Assembly: GCA_014155875.1 (NCBI GenBank)
Contig: JACEFZ010021378.1
Coordinates: 80,315-144,314 of the forward strand
DNA from: Cepaea nemoralis
Taxonomy: Eukaryota > Mollusca > Gastropoda > Stylommatophora > Helicidae
DNA: 64,000 nt
Reading direction: 5' to 3'
Of the stretch, positions 1 through 11,699 are shown in pieces; positions within the stretch are counted from its first letter, which is position 1; each line of letters begins with the position of its first letter. A program made the translations under genes and the position numbers. Under the pieces are notes generated by a model that was given only the letters and a program-made list of their open reading frames with translations, did not search any database and was not told where the DNA came from.

Positions 1-138
1 TGTTTTCTGGACAATATGATTGGTAAAGCTGACCTCTTAAGCTGAACAATAAACGGTAGGCATGTGAATAGAGAAAGCAGACTAAAGTACCAGGGAACCA
101 CTATTCATTGAAGCCTGTCCGTTACGGATCATGTTGAA

Positions 139-1185
139 GTGGTGGTTACACAATGTCAGAAGGGGCTTAATGCACTGACTGGTATGACAGCAACGGGAAT
201 GCGGCAGAACATGCTATTCATACTTTTTCAGAACTTAATCATTTCAGTATTAGATTACGGACTAGAAATGCCCCCTGGCTCAAATTGTCAGCTAGTTAAA
301 AAAAAAGAGTACATCAGAATGAAGCCATGAGGGTGATTCTGAGATCAAGGGCACCCAAACAGTGTATAAATGACACATCCTGGCGTTGCCGACCATTGCA
401 TACCGACTCAAGGCGTTGCTGGCAAGGTAATACCTCAATATAGCTGGGGACAAAGAACACCTACATGATTCCCTGAATGCAGCTAGGGCCACATGCTGCT
501 AAGAGGAAGATGGCGGTTATCTCAAGCAGAAGATACTATCAGAGAAGTGTGCACACATGAGAAAATTGACAGAGGCAAGAAGTGGGTCAGAGTTCCGAAT
601 AGAAATTCAGACTTTCTGGGGTTATAATCACATTGGACCTTGAGTGTAGGGAATGGCCAGCAGGAGCTACGAAAGTAGAGATTCAGCAATTAATTCATGT
701 CTACTCTCGTCCTGACTATGTGATTATCTATACCGATGGCACTGTTTTAAGAGGCAAGGAGTGCCTGGGCATTCATAGCAAAAGCAAAAGACCAATGGTT
801 AGTGCAAGAGAGCTTGTCAAACAGCACAATCTCAAGTCTGAGAATGAAGGTGAAGGTGGTTACTGCAACTTTCCGCTGGTTGGAGAACAAACTGTTTTCG
901 CATCTTATGATTTTAACTGATCCTCAAGCATGCTGACACAGGTGAAGACGGGCATCCATCGTGCAGAATGGCATGCACCGATTCAGTGGTCGCGGCTGTG
1001 AGTATTCGCTGGATCTTTTATCCAGGGCACTCTGATGTGCTTGGAAATTAACAGGCAGCAGATTGGCTGTTGCCGCACCATTATGGGGTGATTTTATGCA
1101 TGATAAGATAGATCTGGTGAGGGCCATTAGGGAGCGTGTGAATAGTGCGGAGGCACAGATGGACTATCATGGTCTAGAGAGAATG
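139..1185 (+). pseudogene. RNH1-family LINE 3' fragment (RT end plus RNase H), broken
   Basis: Degenerate C-terminal part of a non-LTR retrotransposon polyprotein. Translated pieces match, in order, the better copy at 7904-9139: a post-RT segment near 150-330, the RNase H strand IIYTDGTV near 723-750, a helix block with the motif SSLRMKVKVVTATFRW in another frame near 825-885, and a tail block (HDKIDLVRAIRERV) near 1097-1140. The pieces lie in different frames, so several frameshifts separate them. The 49-bp tandem array follows directly. The Asp of YTDG survives, but no continuous RNase H can be made. Confidence 0.72.
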
Positions 1186-1192
1186 CAGCAAC

Positions 1193-1339
1193 AAGATGTT
1201 GTCAGGGGATCTGGTCGGCAGTCGTCACTCAGAGGTAAAGCAAGATGTTGTCAGGGGATCTGGTCGGCAGTCGTCACTCAGAGGTAAAGCAAGATGTTGT
1301 CAGGGGATCTGGTCGGCAGTCGTCACTCAGAGGTAAAGC
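1193..1339. repeat. 49-bp tandem repeat, three copies
   Basis: Three adjacent 49-bp units starting AAGATGTTGTCAGGGG and ending AGGTAAAGC appear identical by eye. The array begins at the 3' edge of the RNH1 fragment and ends 17 bp before the hAT-type element. Identity between units implies recent expansion or homogenisation. Confidence 0.92.
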
Positions 1340-1356
1340 AAGACGGACATTTATCA

Positions 1357-1879
1357 CAGTGGTACCCAACATGTGGGGGAATTTCCCTCTCTCTTACCCC
1401 CAAGGGGAAATTATAGGGTTTCCGGAGGAAGAAAGGGAGGGGGGGGGCGGAATTAAGATTATTTCAAGATTACGTTAATGTAAGAACGGATTACTTAACG
1501 TTTAATATAAAACAAGCAGATTATTGGTTATACGTATAAAATGTAATATATCAAGTCTAGTAGCCTTTTAATTGTATCCTAAGTGTCTTATGTATGTCTA
1601 AACATATTTGACTAGCACTAGTTTTCCCATCTATACTATACGGCTCTGTACTTCTCGCCCTTCTGAAATTCATTTTATAACGCAAGTAGACCCATAAATC
1701 ACGTTTTATGTAGCCGTCTAGACTTGTTCTAGTATGTGTTATTAAATTTAGCTTTCATTTGTACGTATACTATGTAGGGACCGGGGAGAATAGGGGGGAC
1801 ATACGAGATGGGTAGGGGGAATGACATTGTGAAAATGTGGTGAGGGAGTGCATGGGCCAAAAAAGGTTGAGAACCACTT
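1357..1879. mobile_element. Non-autonomous hAT-type transposon
   Basis: The left end reads CAGTGGTACCCAAC. The right end at 1861-1878 reads AAAAGGTTGAGAACCACT, the inverted counterpart of the familiar hAT/Charlie terminus CAGTGGTTCTCAACC. The flanks ATTTATCA (1349-1356) and TTTTACCA (1880-1887) match at 6 of 8 positions, the TSD length expected for hAT. The interior (about 520 bp) has no transposase. Bases 1488-1621 are near-identical to 2735-2867 outside the element. Confidence 0.72.
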
Positions 1880-2068
1880 TTTTACCAGATTAACGAGTTT
1901 TGTTCTGTGCTAACGAAGGCTTTGGCCGCAACGTCCATTGTTTGTTGTAGTTGTGCTTTGGTAAAGCTCTCAACCTGCTTCTCGTTTTTCATTATTTCAT
2001 CTATTACCAGATTACAACGGTCACCATGATAATCGGAATTTGTTGCTGGCTGTTTAAGATTTGGACTG
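1880..2068. other. Unassigned spacer with a short minus-strand open stretch
   Basis: No recognised repeat. On the minus strand about 2007-1885 reads as an uninterrupted peptide beginning VIDEIMKNEKQVESF, which looks protein-like but matches nothing I can name. It may be a scrap of a transposase. Confidence 0.3.
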
Positions 2069-2132
2069 AGCGCTTATTGGAATGCCCCGAATGCAATGAT
2101 GTCGGTTCTTGACTCAACTCAACTCAACTAGT
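2069..2132 (+). mobile_element. RNH1 LINE 3' terminus with (CAACT)n tail
   Basis: Carries the RNH1 terminal sequence (GCGCTTATTGGAATGCCCCG...ATGTCGGTTC) that encodes a C-terminal CPEC zinc-type end and stop in other copies. It is followed by three CAACT units. The same terminus lies at 38277 and, inverted, at 15790. This is a strongly 5'-truncated insertion. Confidence 0.7.
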
Positions 2133-2934
2133 CTGCCGTAATGAAGACTTGACCTCAGCCATGTGATATGTCAGGTATCATAGGTAAAGGTGATGTAAAT
2201 ACGCACAATGTTATCACCTACGTATAATATTATTCTGGGTTAATGAGACACAAGCCACAAAATGGTACTTTCTTTTTGCCACATACACAGTTGATTCCTG
2301 GCGTACACTCGAGTCTGCCGGGAGGTTGTCCAGGTAAAAGCATTAAGGTGGCTATGCAATGCAAAAGCAAGAATGTGTATTTAATCTTTGATAGTGATAT
2401 ACTCTTTGCGTTCCGGTGAATAGCACCCGTCTCCTCTGATGTAGCAGGCAGTGGATATAAACAGCACAGGCATGTGCCTATGTCACGAATCTTATGCAAC
2501 ATCTGGAACACTGATGTTTAACGGGACTGTATTTCACCAAATGATACATTACACCACAAGGGAAAACAAGAGACATTATTATTGGTGTGTATACTTTTTC
2601 AGCCTGTTAAACGAGTGATATAATTTGAAACAAATCCGTATTATTTTCTTGCAGGCCAGCATATATTATTTTTGAAGTTGCAAAAAGTATTTAAAATATA
2701 AGTTTCCATTTCTTTTAAATTCGACAGTAAGATTTCTCACTTAACGGTTAATATAAAACAAGCAGATTATTGGTTATACAAATAAAATGTTATATATCAA
2801 GTCTAGTAGCCTTTCAATTGTATCCTAAGTGTCTTATGTATGTCTAAACATATTTGACTAGCACATACATATGTGCCTGATGGTAATGGGAACATTATTC
2901 ATATTGCGTGATAGAAGTGGATCCTAAATTCACG
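2133..2934. repeat. Unassigned AT-rich stretch with a duplicated 133-bp segment and hairpin
   Basis: 2133-2734 holds nothing recognisable. 2735-2867 duplicates 1488-1621, which sits inside the hAT-type element. It runs into the palindrome GCACATACATATGTGC (2861-2876), related to the hairpin at the centre of PAL and Y. Confidence 0.55.
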
Positions 2935-3082
2935 TTTGAAGGCGAAAATACAAGAGGAAAGCAGAGAAGTCAATATCTGGAACAGTTGAATGGTCGAGAA
3001 ACAAACACAAAGCTGGTCCATGACTCTGGTGATTGTATGAGATGGTGAAACAGGAAGCCCACGTTGATTGGCATGGAATGTT
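2935..3082 (+). pseudogene. LINE-A C-terminal fragment fused to PAL copy 1
   Basis: Encodes a decayed version of the LINE-A end, recognisable as GRETNTKLVHDSGDCMRW, compared with HGRDRNTELIHDSGDRVRW in intact copies. It passes straight into PAL through a linker ending in GACACCATGG. The same LINE end and linker join PAL at 10190, 12555 and 18920. Confidence 0.65.
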
Positions 3083-4140
3083 TATTATCCTGAGGACACC
3101 ATGGTAGTGATCACCACCCCAGCAGCATAGTAGTGGTGGGGGAAGGCAGATGCAGGAATTACAAGTGCAAAGTATAGACTTGAAATAATGTGCAGTAAAT
3201 TTCACTAGTCACCTCTGGTATTGTGTGTACTACCTGATTTCCTCATTGCGTTATGAATATTGCAACTCGTTTCGATCATTGTAATGCTTCATAGGCAAAA
3301 AATGTAGAAATATGTATAATGGGAATCGTGGTGTCAAGGGACATAAATAAAAATGATGTTTCAATCCGCAGGGGAGACAAGAAACATATTGTACTGAAAT
3401 ATAAATAACAACGTGTGTAATTCAAATAATTAACAAGAATATAGTACAGTATAACAAATAAGAAAAGTGCAAATTCTTATGAACAAGGACTAACAAAATT
3501 AATTCAAGCAATTACAATATTGTATTTTTCCGATATGTGACCACATGTGGCAGATAATATCTCAAAGGAAATGCTGACTACCGATGGTACAATATATATA
3601 ATAAATATCCGATTCTTTACATCTATGTTTGAGACTTGTATTTAATATTGTTTGGCTGGCACATATGCATGTGTCTCATAATCATATCAATCTTGGTTGT
3701 AGAGATATGTAATGGGGAGAAGCACGTATGCTATTGATGACCATCTTTGAAACACACATGAATTAGTGCAGTCCCTGATGTTTGCCTTAACGCTGCAGTT
3801 ATGTCATCCTAGAAATGATAAGCCGACGTTTGAGGTGTTCAGCTGCAATGACTCTCAGTCGCCAAACATGTAACATGTTTTACTTTAATTGTCTTTCTAA
3901 TACGGGAATTTGGTGACAACACGCATTCTTGTTTTACCCCTTACTTGGTCCGTTCATGACTGCCCAGTGTATGTTGTGTATGGAGGCTTAGAGAAACAGT
4001 CGCCTACGATGACAACTGTGTATGTAATGTATGCTAGTAATGCATTGTTGTTAAAGCCAAAAACAAACACAAAATATGAAAAAAGTCCTGTATCAGGAAG
4101 CTGTTGTAGGTATGTGAATAAACAGGATCATCACATGATG
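3083..4140 (+). repeat. PAL repeat, copy 1
   Basis: AT-rich repeat with no coding capacity. It is recognised by matching blocks in other copies: 'gcagtaaatttcactagtca' near 3190, 'ttatgaatattgcaactcg' near 3250, the palindrome block TTTGGCTGGCACATATGCAT (3651-3670), and 'gccttaacgctgcagttatg' near 3783. It is the longest uninterrupted reference for the copy at 33650-36520 and shows what was inserted there. Confidence 0.75.
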
Positions 4141-4600
4141 TAGGTCTGAGTGCACGAAATATTAGGTGAGCATCATCAGCATCATCAGGTGTCCTGCCAC
4201 CTGCCGAAGCCGTTCATGTCTCTCCACAGATAAGGGTCCGTGGTGTTCTGTATCAACTATGCTGATGATATTCCTTTATGCCACCACTGTCACAGTGCAG
4301 TTAAATGATACCAAGGACCACTACGTGAAGAGAAGCAGGTCTTGAATGGCACACACTGAAGGCACACACCGCCAGGTATATGGAGAAGGCAGGATACCTC
4401 GTGGAGAGCTATGGTTAATGGTGGTTTGAATGAAGTATTCCATAGAGATAGTTACATTGAGCCCAGGGTGTCAAGAATGGACACCGGGTGTGACAGCAGT
4501 GTCAATGTAGAGAAAACTACTCACAGCATAACGATGTAGTCATGTACATTGATGGATTAGAGTGAGCAGAAAAGTGAGAATGTGGGGAGGGGAGTTGTAT

Positions 4601-4643
<43 letters not shown>

Positions 4644-5330
4644 TGTGCGTGTGTGTGTGTCTGTGTGTGTATGTATGTGCATGTGTGTGTATGTGTGTGT
4701 GTGTACGTGTGTGCAATGGTAAGAGGCAATGTTTAACATAAAGTAAACCTTACCACATGCCATATCGTCTTAACTTCTTTGAAGGTATCTTTATTAATCA
4801 TTCTGTCCGTCCACGATGTTTTCTCATATAAAACCAATTCCTCGCAGTTTCACGCCAATTCAGTTCGTGTCTTCTAATTGTCTATGATTCACCTTCGCAC
4901 ACACTGATTAGCTCAATACAGCTCTCATAATCCCTTTTCCATTCAGTTGCTTGACCATATTTCTCATCTGACTAATCCTTGACTTTACTTCGGCAATCCC
5001 ACATGTGCCGAAGTCTCTGGCGAAGAGGTAGCGAACGCGACTCACAATCCCACATACCGCAATCGAAATCAGCTGCAGAAGATTTCTAAGCAGACAGTCT
5101 GTGTTGAATTGTGTAAGCGTCGGTGGTTCAGAAAAGAATGACAAACTACTAAACGTAAACTTGTCTAGTAAATCAGAAACATTGAAACATTATGTGATCG
5201 ATTGCGTTGTTCTGTAAACGAAATGCAACTAACTTTAAACATACATTTATATAGTTATAGCTCTTAAAACTAATTTATTACATTGACTTCTTTTACATTG
5301 TTTCCATTCACTTGATAATCATTGAAACGG
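4141..5330 (+). repeat. PAL downstream module, copy 1, with (GT)n
   Basis: About 1.2 kb repeated at 37514-38275, 38371-38535 and 38956-39190, in the same order after PAL. It includes GAGTTGTATACGTGTGTG followed by (GT)n at about 4602-4715 in both loci. It also contains a SINE-core-like motif at 5133-5151 (GACAAACTAC). No coding signal is visible. Confidence 0.7.
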
Positions 5331-6589
<1,259 letters not shown>

Positions 6590-7195
6590 AGAACTGACAC
6601 ACGCTTTATACTTTATAGTGTAACTGGATCTTATGCCGCCTAGCACATGCTCATCTGGCCTTGTCTCTTCACAACTCGAAGTGCTTGCATCGCTTGATTA
6701 TAAGCTGTTGTCTGTATTTTAATGATGTGCATTCCCTATGCAGTACGATTTTCCTTGTGGTCTTAGCCTTCTTTCTAAACACAGGCCTACACTGGCCACC
6801 TTAACCGCTCTGTTTTCTGTCTTAACACCTTTTACCATGTGCAGAGAGTTAGGCTTTTCCTGCTTGACACTGGGTTATATTCCGATGTAACTGTCTGGAT
6901 CCTGATGAAATACAATTTGTCAAGATGAAGACAACGAGCCAGAAGGAAAAGAAAAAGAGTAAAACCACGGCGTGACCAAACCCTCAAATAACCCTATATC
7001 GCACCAATGCAAGTGGCACATGATCACTATTACAGTCAGCACCCGGCATTGTCTCAACATAAAATAACGCATTGCTAAACTGTTTATCACTAAGCATGAA
7101 GTAAATTTGATTGCATATTGTCTTATCAGGGTTTTTCCGTGTGTAAAGTCGTCTTTTATGGCGTTAATACCAGGTGTTTCCAATGATCATATCAT
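6590..7195. other. Unassigned DNA
   Basis: No recognised element, gene or conserved repeat block. Modest AT content and no long open frame. Confidence 0.45.
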
Positions 7196-7199
7196 TGAT

Positions 7200-7720
7200 A
7201 ATTGACAATTCTATTAGTTTCTCTACTCTTTAATTCTGGTGTCCCTAAACCAAAATTCTCCACTACATCCTCCATTTTGTCCTTACCTACTTTTGCATTA
7301 ACATCACCTAGTGCTTTTTTATTTCTTGTGATCTAATTTTAGACATCGTCATTTCTACTCCATCGTTAATAGCGCTGTATTACTTCAACACTACTGCTTG
7401 TTGTTGGTGCGTATACTTGTGCAGTATCTCTATTGATGATGCCTTTCATTTTTACCATAATAACTCTATATAAAATGCGCCAGCTACCATCAATTGACTC
7501 AGCTGTTATTTTATCAAATATTAGTCCTACTCCTTATTCGTGTGTATCACCTCCAGAATAAATTACTGTGTGTTTGTCAGTTATAATTTTGCCCTTCCTT
7601 CCCATGGCATCTCACGTATGCCTAGGATATTCAATGCACTGCTTTTCATTTCACGCTATGACATTGTTCAAAGCTCATTTAAGGTTCAAACATTCCAAGT
7701 ACCTATGTTAAATTTATTTA
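7200..7720 (-). pseudogene. LINE AP-endonuclease domain remnant
   Basis: On the minus strand the frames read, in order, SWRILYRVIMVKMKG, then VYAPTTSSSVEVIQ, then GDVNAKVGKDKMEDVVENF, ending with GLGTPELKSRETNRIVNY. This is the central part of an APE-type endonuclease of an RTE-like non-LTR retrotransposon (YAPT and GDFNAKVG strands). Stops and frameshifts are present. The reverse transcriptase is not attached: the next element (7904) is a different family on the other strand. Confidence 0.72.
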
Positions 7721-7903
7721 GTTTAGTTATAGTTTTACCGTTAGTAGCTGGATGACAGCCTGGTGTCACCTATGGCTCATGAATGTTCCTACCGGACGTG
7801 AATGTCCTTTAACGTCTTTCAATGAGTCTTAATTGTGTTTTGTCATGAAGCCGTATATTTAGGCTATCAGTTACCAGTATATCAAAACAAGCCATGAAAA
7901 GGG

Positions 7904-8839
7904 TTGTCACCAATGAGAGTCATGGCGACTGCCAATATCGAGCAAAGGCTGCTAATACTTCTGTTCCAAAGACGTGTGCTTTCACGCATCGAGTATGCCC
8001 TGGCCATCCTCACTGTCAGCCCTACACAGATTGGAAGACTTGAAAAGGTACAAAACGAAGCCATGCGCATCATTTTGGGCTGCACGAGAGACACCAGCTG
8101 TGTAGCAATGAGATACCTCCTTGACTTCCCGACAATGGAACACAGGATCAAGATCAGGGGAGCTCATGCATACTTAAAAATAAATGCAGATGACCAGCAC
8201 TCTCTGCATGACACTATATTCAGAGAAAAGGGTGACAGGCTAAAGAGGGGCAAGTCATGGATGGGTCGGGCGGAAGATGTCGTCAGACAGGTCTGCAGTC
8301 TTACCAGTATCAACCCCGGCAAGGAATGGGTGCCGGTGCCTCCAGCTTTTAAGTGCACTTTCTCCTCCATTATCACACTCGACAGACGGTGCAGAGAGCA
8401 GAACCCCGCCGCTGTCAATGCTGAGGTTAACGCGCTCATCTATGAACACTCAGATAGCCCCGAAGTGCTCATCTATACAGATGGATCTGTTATAAAGCAG
8501 CAGAGAAGTGCGCTGGCATTTACAGCCCGTTCAGCGGGACAAACCGTTCAAGAATCCAGCGGTGCCCACTCTATGACCACGAGCAGCATGACGATGGAGG
8601 TGATGGCAGTTACACAGGCTTTCATATGGCTGGAATCACAGCATTATACCAACGTGTGTGTACTAAGTGACTCAATGAGCATGATTCAGAAGGTCGAAGC
8701 TGGATCTGTACGTAGACAGTGGACTGAGTCGCTGCGGAAGTCTGTTGTTCGTAAAGTCACCTTCATCTTCGTCCCGGGACATGCGGGAGTCGAGGGAAAT
8801 GAACGAGCTAATAACTGGCTGGCTCTACACCCCCTGTAG
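7904..8839 (+). CDS. RNH1 LINE polyprotein fragment with RNase H
   Basis: An open stretch of 311 codons from the 3' end of a non-LTR retrotransposon: a post-RT linker (residues about 1-180) and an RNase H domain (about 185-311). RNase H normally degrades the RNA strand of the cDNA hybrid. Visible active-site positions are Asp193 (IYTDGS), Glu232 (TMEVMAV) and Asp256 (VLSDSMS). The C-terminal GNERAD signature reads GNERAN, so the last carboxylate is Asn303. The start codon is arbitrary because the element is 5'-truncated: there is no RT upstream, and an unrelated endonuclease fragment lies on the opposite strand. The stop at 8837 is premature; homologous sequence continues to 9139. Probably inactive. 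Confidence 0.75.
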   Translation: MSPMRVMATANIEQRLLILLFQRRVLSRIEYALAILTVSPTQIGRLEKVQNEAMRIILGCTRDTSCVAMRYLLDFPTMEHRIKIRGAHAYLKINADDQHSLHDTIFREKGDRLKRGKSWMGRAEDVVRQVCSLTSINPGKEWVPVPPAFKCTFSSIITLDRRCREQNPAAVNAEVNALIYEHSDSPEVLIYTDGSVIKQQRSALAFTARSAGQTVQESSGAHSMTTSSMTMEVMAVTQAFIWLESQHYTNVCVLSDSMSMIQKVEAGSVRRQWTESLRKSVVRKVTFIFVPGHAGVEGNERANNWLALHPL

Positions 8840-9139
8840 ATGGCCAGCCAATGGATCGTGCCGATGTTATTAACGTCCTTAAAGATATGGCGAGAACAGA
8901 GGACTTTGACGTCAGTGATTCCACATCGCTGTCCAGGATGAAAGACTTGGGAGTAAGAATTCGGCACAGCCAGACGCGAGAGGTACATCGGGAAAACAAA
9001 GCACCTTGTCAACCAACACAGAACTGGCACTATTAGCCACCGGACGCTGATGCATATGCTGGGGGGGGGGGGAGGATCTGAGCACCTATGGACATGTCCG
9101 GAGTGCAATGAAGATACCCCAACTGATAACTGATAACTG
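8840..9139 (+). pseudogene. RNH1 LINE C-terminal tail, frameshifted, with (TGATAAC)n end
   Basis: Continues the RNH1 protein in shifted frames: MDRADVINVLKDMARTEDF, then VRFGTARREV, then TISHRTLMHMLGG, then EHLWTCPECNEDTP. The last segment is a Cys-X2-Cys zinc-type terminus. A run of 12-13 G at 9061-9072 accounts for one frameshift. The element ends in repeats of AACTGAT/TGATAAC at 9119-9139, acting as its 3' microsatellite tail. Confidence 0.65.
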
Positions 9140-9290
9140 AAGCTTTGGTGTACAGACCAAATGGAACTTAGGGAAGAGGCCAACCATGTAAACGATGGAG
9201 AGATGGAACAAAATCTTTATGTTGAGTGGACCAAGTAAGTCGGTTTGTAAGTCAGCCTACTGCTGAGAGATTGATGAGACTAAGCAAGGG
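9140..9290 (+). pseudogene. LINE-E C-terminal scrap
   Basis: Reads VYRPNGT, a stop, then GRGQPCKRWRDG, the basic C-terminal motif of the LINE-E family (compare MMYRPDGSRGRGRPRRR at 61120 and the inverted copy at 19800). It contains in-frame stops. Confidence 0.5.
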
Positions 9291-9299
9291 GTAAGACAC

Positions 9300-10180
9300 A
9301 GATGTGTTGGGTCACCTACTTCTTGCATTAGAAAGAATATTACAGTAATACATGTTAAATGTTTGGTGACTGAGGTTCATTGCAGCTGAACACGTCAAAC
9401 GGCGGCTTGTCTTTACTTAGGATCAAACATAACTGCAGCGTTAAGGCAACCATCAGCGACTGTCGTAATCCACGCGTGAGGCAAAGATGAACATCGATAC
9501 CATGTTTCTTCGTGCCTATAATACATCTGCACAGCCATATATTGTATCATTATCGAGAACATAAACATGTGCCAGCCAAGAATATAAAACGGAACAACTG
9601 AAGAAACATACACGCAGACAGCTATTGCAATACATATATTATCCCGTTGGAAGACTGCACTTTGTATGATATATTATCTTGCAATACATATATTATCCCG
9701 TAGGAAGACTGCACTTTGTATGATATATTATCTTCATCGTGAGGTCATATATTGGAAATACTAAGACGTTGCAATTACCTAAATTTACTTTAGTAGCTTT
9801 TGATCACAAGAGGAAACTCCTTTCTTAAAGCATCATGATATTATTTCCTCAAATAAACAATTTGCATACACATCCTTCAGGTAAACTCAAGTAAATTATT
9901 TATATTTGTCTCCATTGTTATTTAAAAACACAATTTTTATTTATGTCCCTTGATACTATGATTTCATATCATACAGATTTCTATTCTTTTACCCATGAAA
10001 CATTGCAATGATCGAAATATTCATAAAGCAGTGAGGAACGCGGGTAGAGCACATAATACCGGAGCTGAATAGTGAAAATCACTGCATATTATTTTAAATC
10101 TGTACTTTTTGTGTGTTTTTCCTGCGTTGCCATTCTCCATCAATAAACTGCAGGGGCTGCAGTCAGTGTCACGGTGTCTC
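9300..10180 (-). repeat. PAL repeat, copy 2 (inverted)
   Basis: Reverse complement of the PAL blocks: 'catgttaaatgtttggtgac' (9349), 'taactgcagcgttaaggcaa' (9430), the palindrome remnant 9557-9573 followed by AGCCAAGAATAT, and the 'gcaatgatcgaaatattcat' block at 10005. A 54-bp unit is duplicated in tandem at 9625-9732. Confidence 0.7.
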
Positions 10181-10255
10181 ATGATCATCATCACGATCAG
10201 ATGCCCTGCCGATACACGTAGGCGGTGATGTTTGATCATCTCATACTACTAGTTG
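10181..10255 (-). pseudogene. LINE-A 3' end attached to PAL copy 2
   Basis: Contains the inverted LINE-A terminus ('gatgccctgccgatacacgt', 10199-10218) plus the shared GTGTCTCATGATCATC linker to PAL. It is the shortest of the four LINE-A/PAL junctions. Confidence 0.55.
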
Positions 10256-10984
10256 CGTTGAAAGGTTGGTTGATGGTTGAGTGACATCTAGGATATAGAG
10301 GTTAGCCGTGGATGTCAAATAAGCGGCCGTGAACCAGAACAGCTGATGGTCATTGCGAGGGCGAAAATTAGTTTATAGAGCAGATAACTGAATAACAATA
10401 ACAATAACTAAACTCTCTGTGATATGACCATAATTAGGAGGTGAGAGTGAACATAAACACCACCTTAGACACAACCGCTGGAAGTCAAATGAAGCACGCA
10501 CACTACTGATTCGATGATTCCACTCATAATTGCAGGCAAATGCGTTCATGGATGCTTCATAATAGCAGCCTCAGCCAGTAGAACAATCATTTTCTCCAGG
10601 TTATTTCAGATCATCGTTTAGTAGTTTGCCATTTATGTCAGGATGAAAATGGCGAAGCTGTGTTCCTACCGGATATTCTCCCTACGGAATAACATGTTTC
10701 GGGGACCCCATTTTACAGTTGAGCCTCCAATAAACGTAACAGCAGCAGGTAGGCTATCCTCGACATCACACACTCGCGCACATAGAAACACTCACAGCTA
10801 TTACCTGTATTATAAGCTCGCTGTCTTAACAACAACAACAACAAAAACTTAGCCCGCCCCATCAACCCCAGGCATTTTTACCGCCAAATTGGAACCCTAA
10901 GTTGTCGCTGTCTTTCTATGTCTCAACAATAAGTTGAGGCTGCTGCCTCTTTAACCAAGAAAATGACTACACGTGGGTAGTGGA
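10256..10984. other. Unassigned DNA with one SINE-core match
   Basis: Nothing coding. 10620-10641 (AGTAGTTTGCCATTTATG) resembles the inverted SINE core found in S3. Otherwise no recognised repeat. Confidence 0.4.
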
Positions 10985-11340
10985 GGTGTGATTGTGTACG
11001 GCGCCAATAAGAGAGGCGTGAGACAGGGATGTGTAATGTTTCCAGAACTATTTTTTCCCTATATAGTGAAAATATGTTCCGAAATGTAGAAGATATAAAT
11101 TGAATCATCATTGGAGGACGAAACATCAATAACATTATATATTGAGATAATACAGTACTGATTGCAGACAATGAGCAGGATCTGCAACAATTAGTTGATG
11201 CGGTTGTTGTACAAAGTGAACAACTGGGGTTAGAATTAAATTGTTAAAAGACACAGATTATGGTCGTCACTAGGAAGAAAGAAGTACCACAATGTAATAT
11301 ACAAGTAAATGGGAATATTCTACAACAAGTGAATCGGTAC
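10985..11340 (+). pseudogene. LINE-A reverse transcriptase fragment
   Basis: Reads KRGVRQGCVM (RT motif B) near 11015. After decayed sequence covering motif C, it reads NEQDL, then LVDAVV...SEQLGLELN from 11169. From 11260 an open stretch gives MVVTRKKEVPQCNIQVNG and ends at YNYLGTVI. It contains several stops. At 11341 the sequence switches abruptly to a different LINE. Confidence 0.7.
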
Positions 11341-11520
11341 AATTATCTCGGAACAGTCATCATGCAACGAGTTAGGAAGAAAATACCAACCCGAAATAGG
11401 AGAAGAACAATGTGGGTTTGTAGAAGGCAAGAGTACAGCATGGTAGCCCCTGATGCAATAATGTGTAGTTCAGAGTTCCAAGAACCCCACGAAGAAAAAA
11501 ACTTGTCGTGTGTATAGGGC
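11341..11520 (+). pseudogene. RT fragment of another LINE
   Basis: Directly after the LINE-A segment the translation becomes QRVRKKIPT followed, in the next frame, by EIGEEQCGFVEGKSTA. This is the RT region upstream of motif A in an RTE-like LINE. The junction joins a downstream part of one LINE to an upstream part of another in the same orientation. Confidence 0.5.
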
Positions 11521-11699
11521 AGTTGCAATCTAGTTCACGAACTAGCTGTAGACGTACACCATATCCAAAACTGTATGCATCAAAACATCGTGATTACCTC
11601 TATTGTATGCTCACTCTACATACAACGTTTGCGACCACCGGCGGCCTTTTCTCTAAGACTTCATGCATACCATACAGTGGACATTGATGAATAGATCAA
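11521..11699. other. Unassigned DNA
   Basis: No recognised feature. Confidence 0.4.

Noticed and set aside
1193..1339. Possible tandem regulatory array
   Set aside because: Three identical 49-bp units lie in a LINE remnant, with no promoter or gene nearby.
3650..3690. Helitron 3' terminus
   Set aside because: A hairpin is present, but no CTRR-type end follows, and the repeat continues on both sides, so the hairpin is internal. Helentron-like origin remains open.
6590..7195. Possible LINE ORF1 or zinc-finger remnant
   Set aside because: Minus-strand translation gave no consistent motif spacing.
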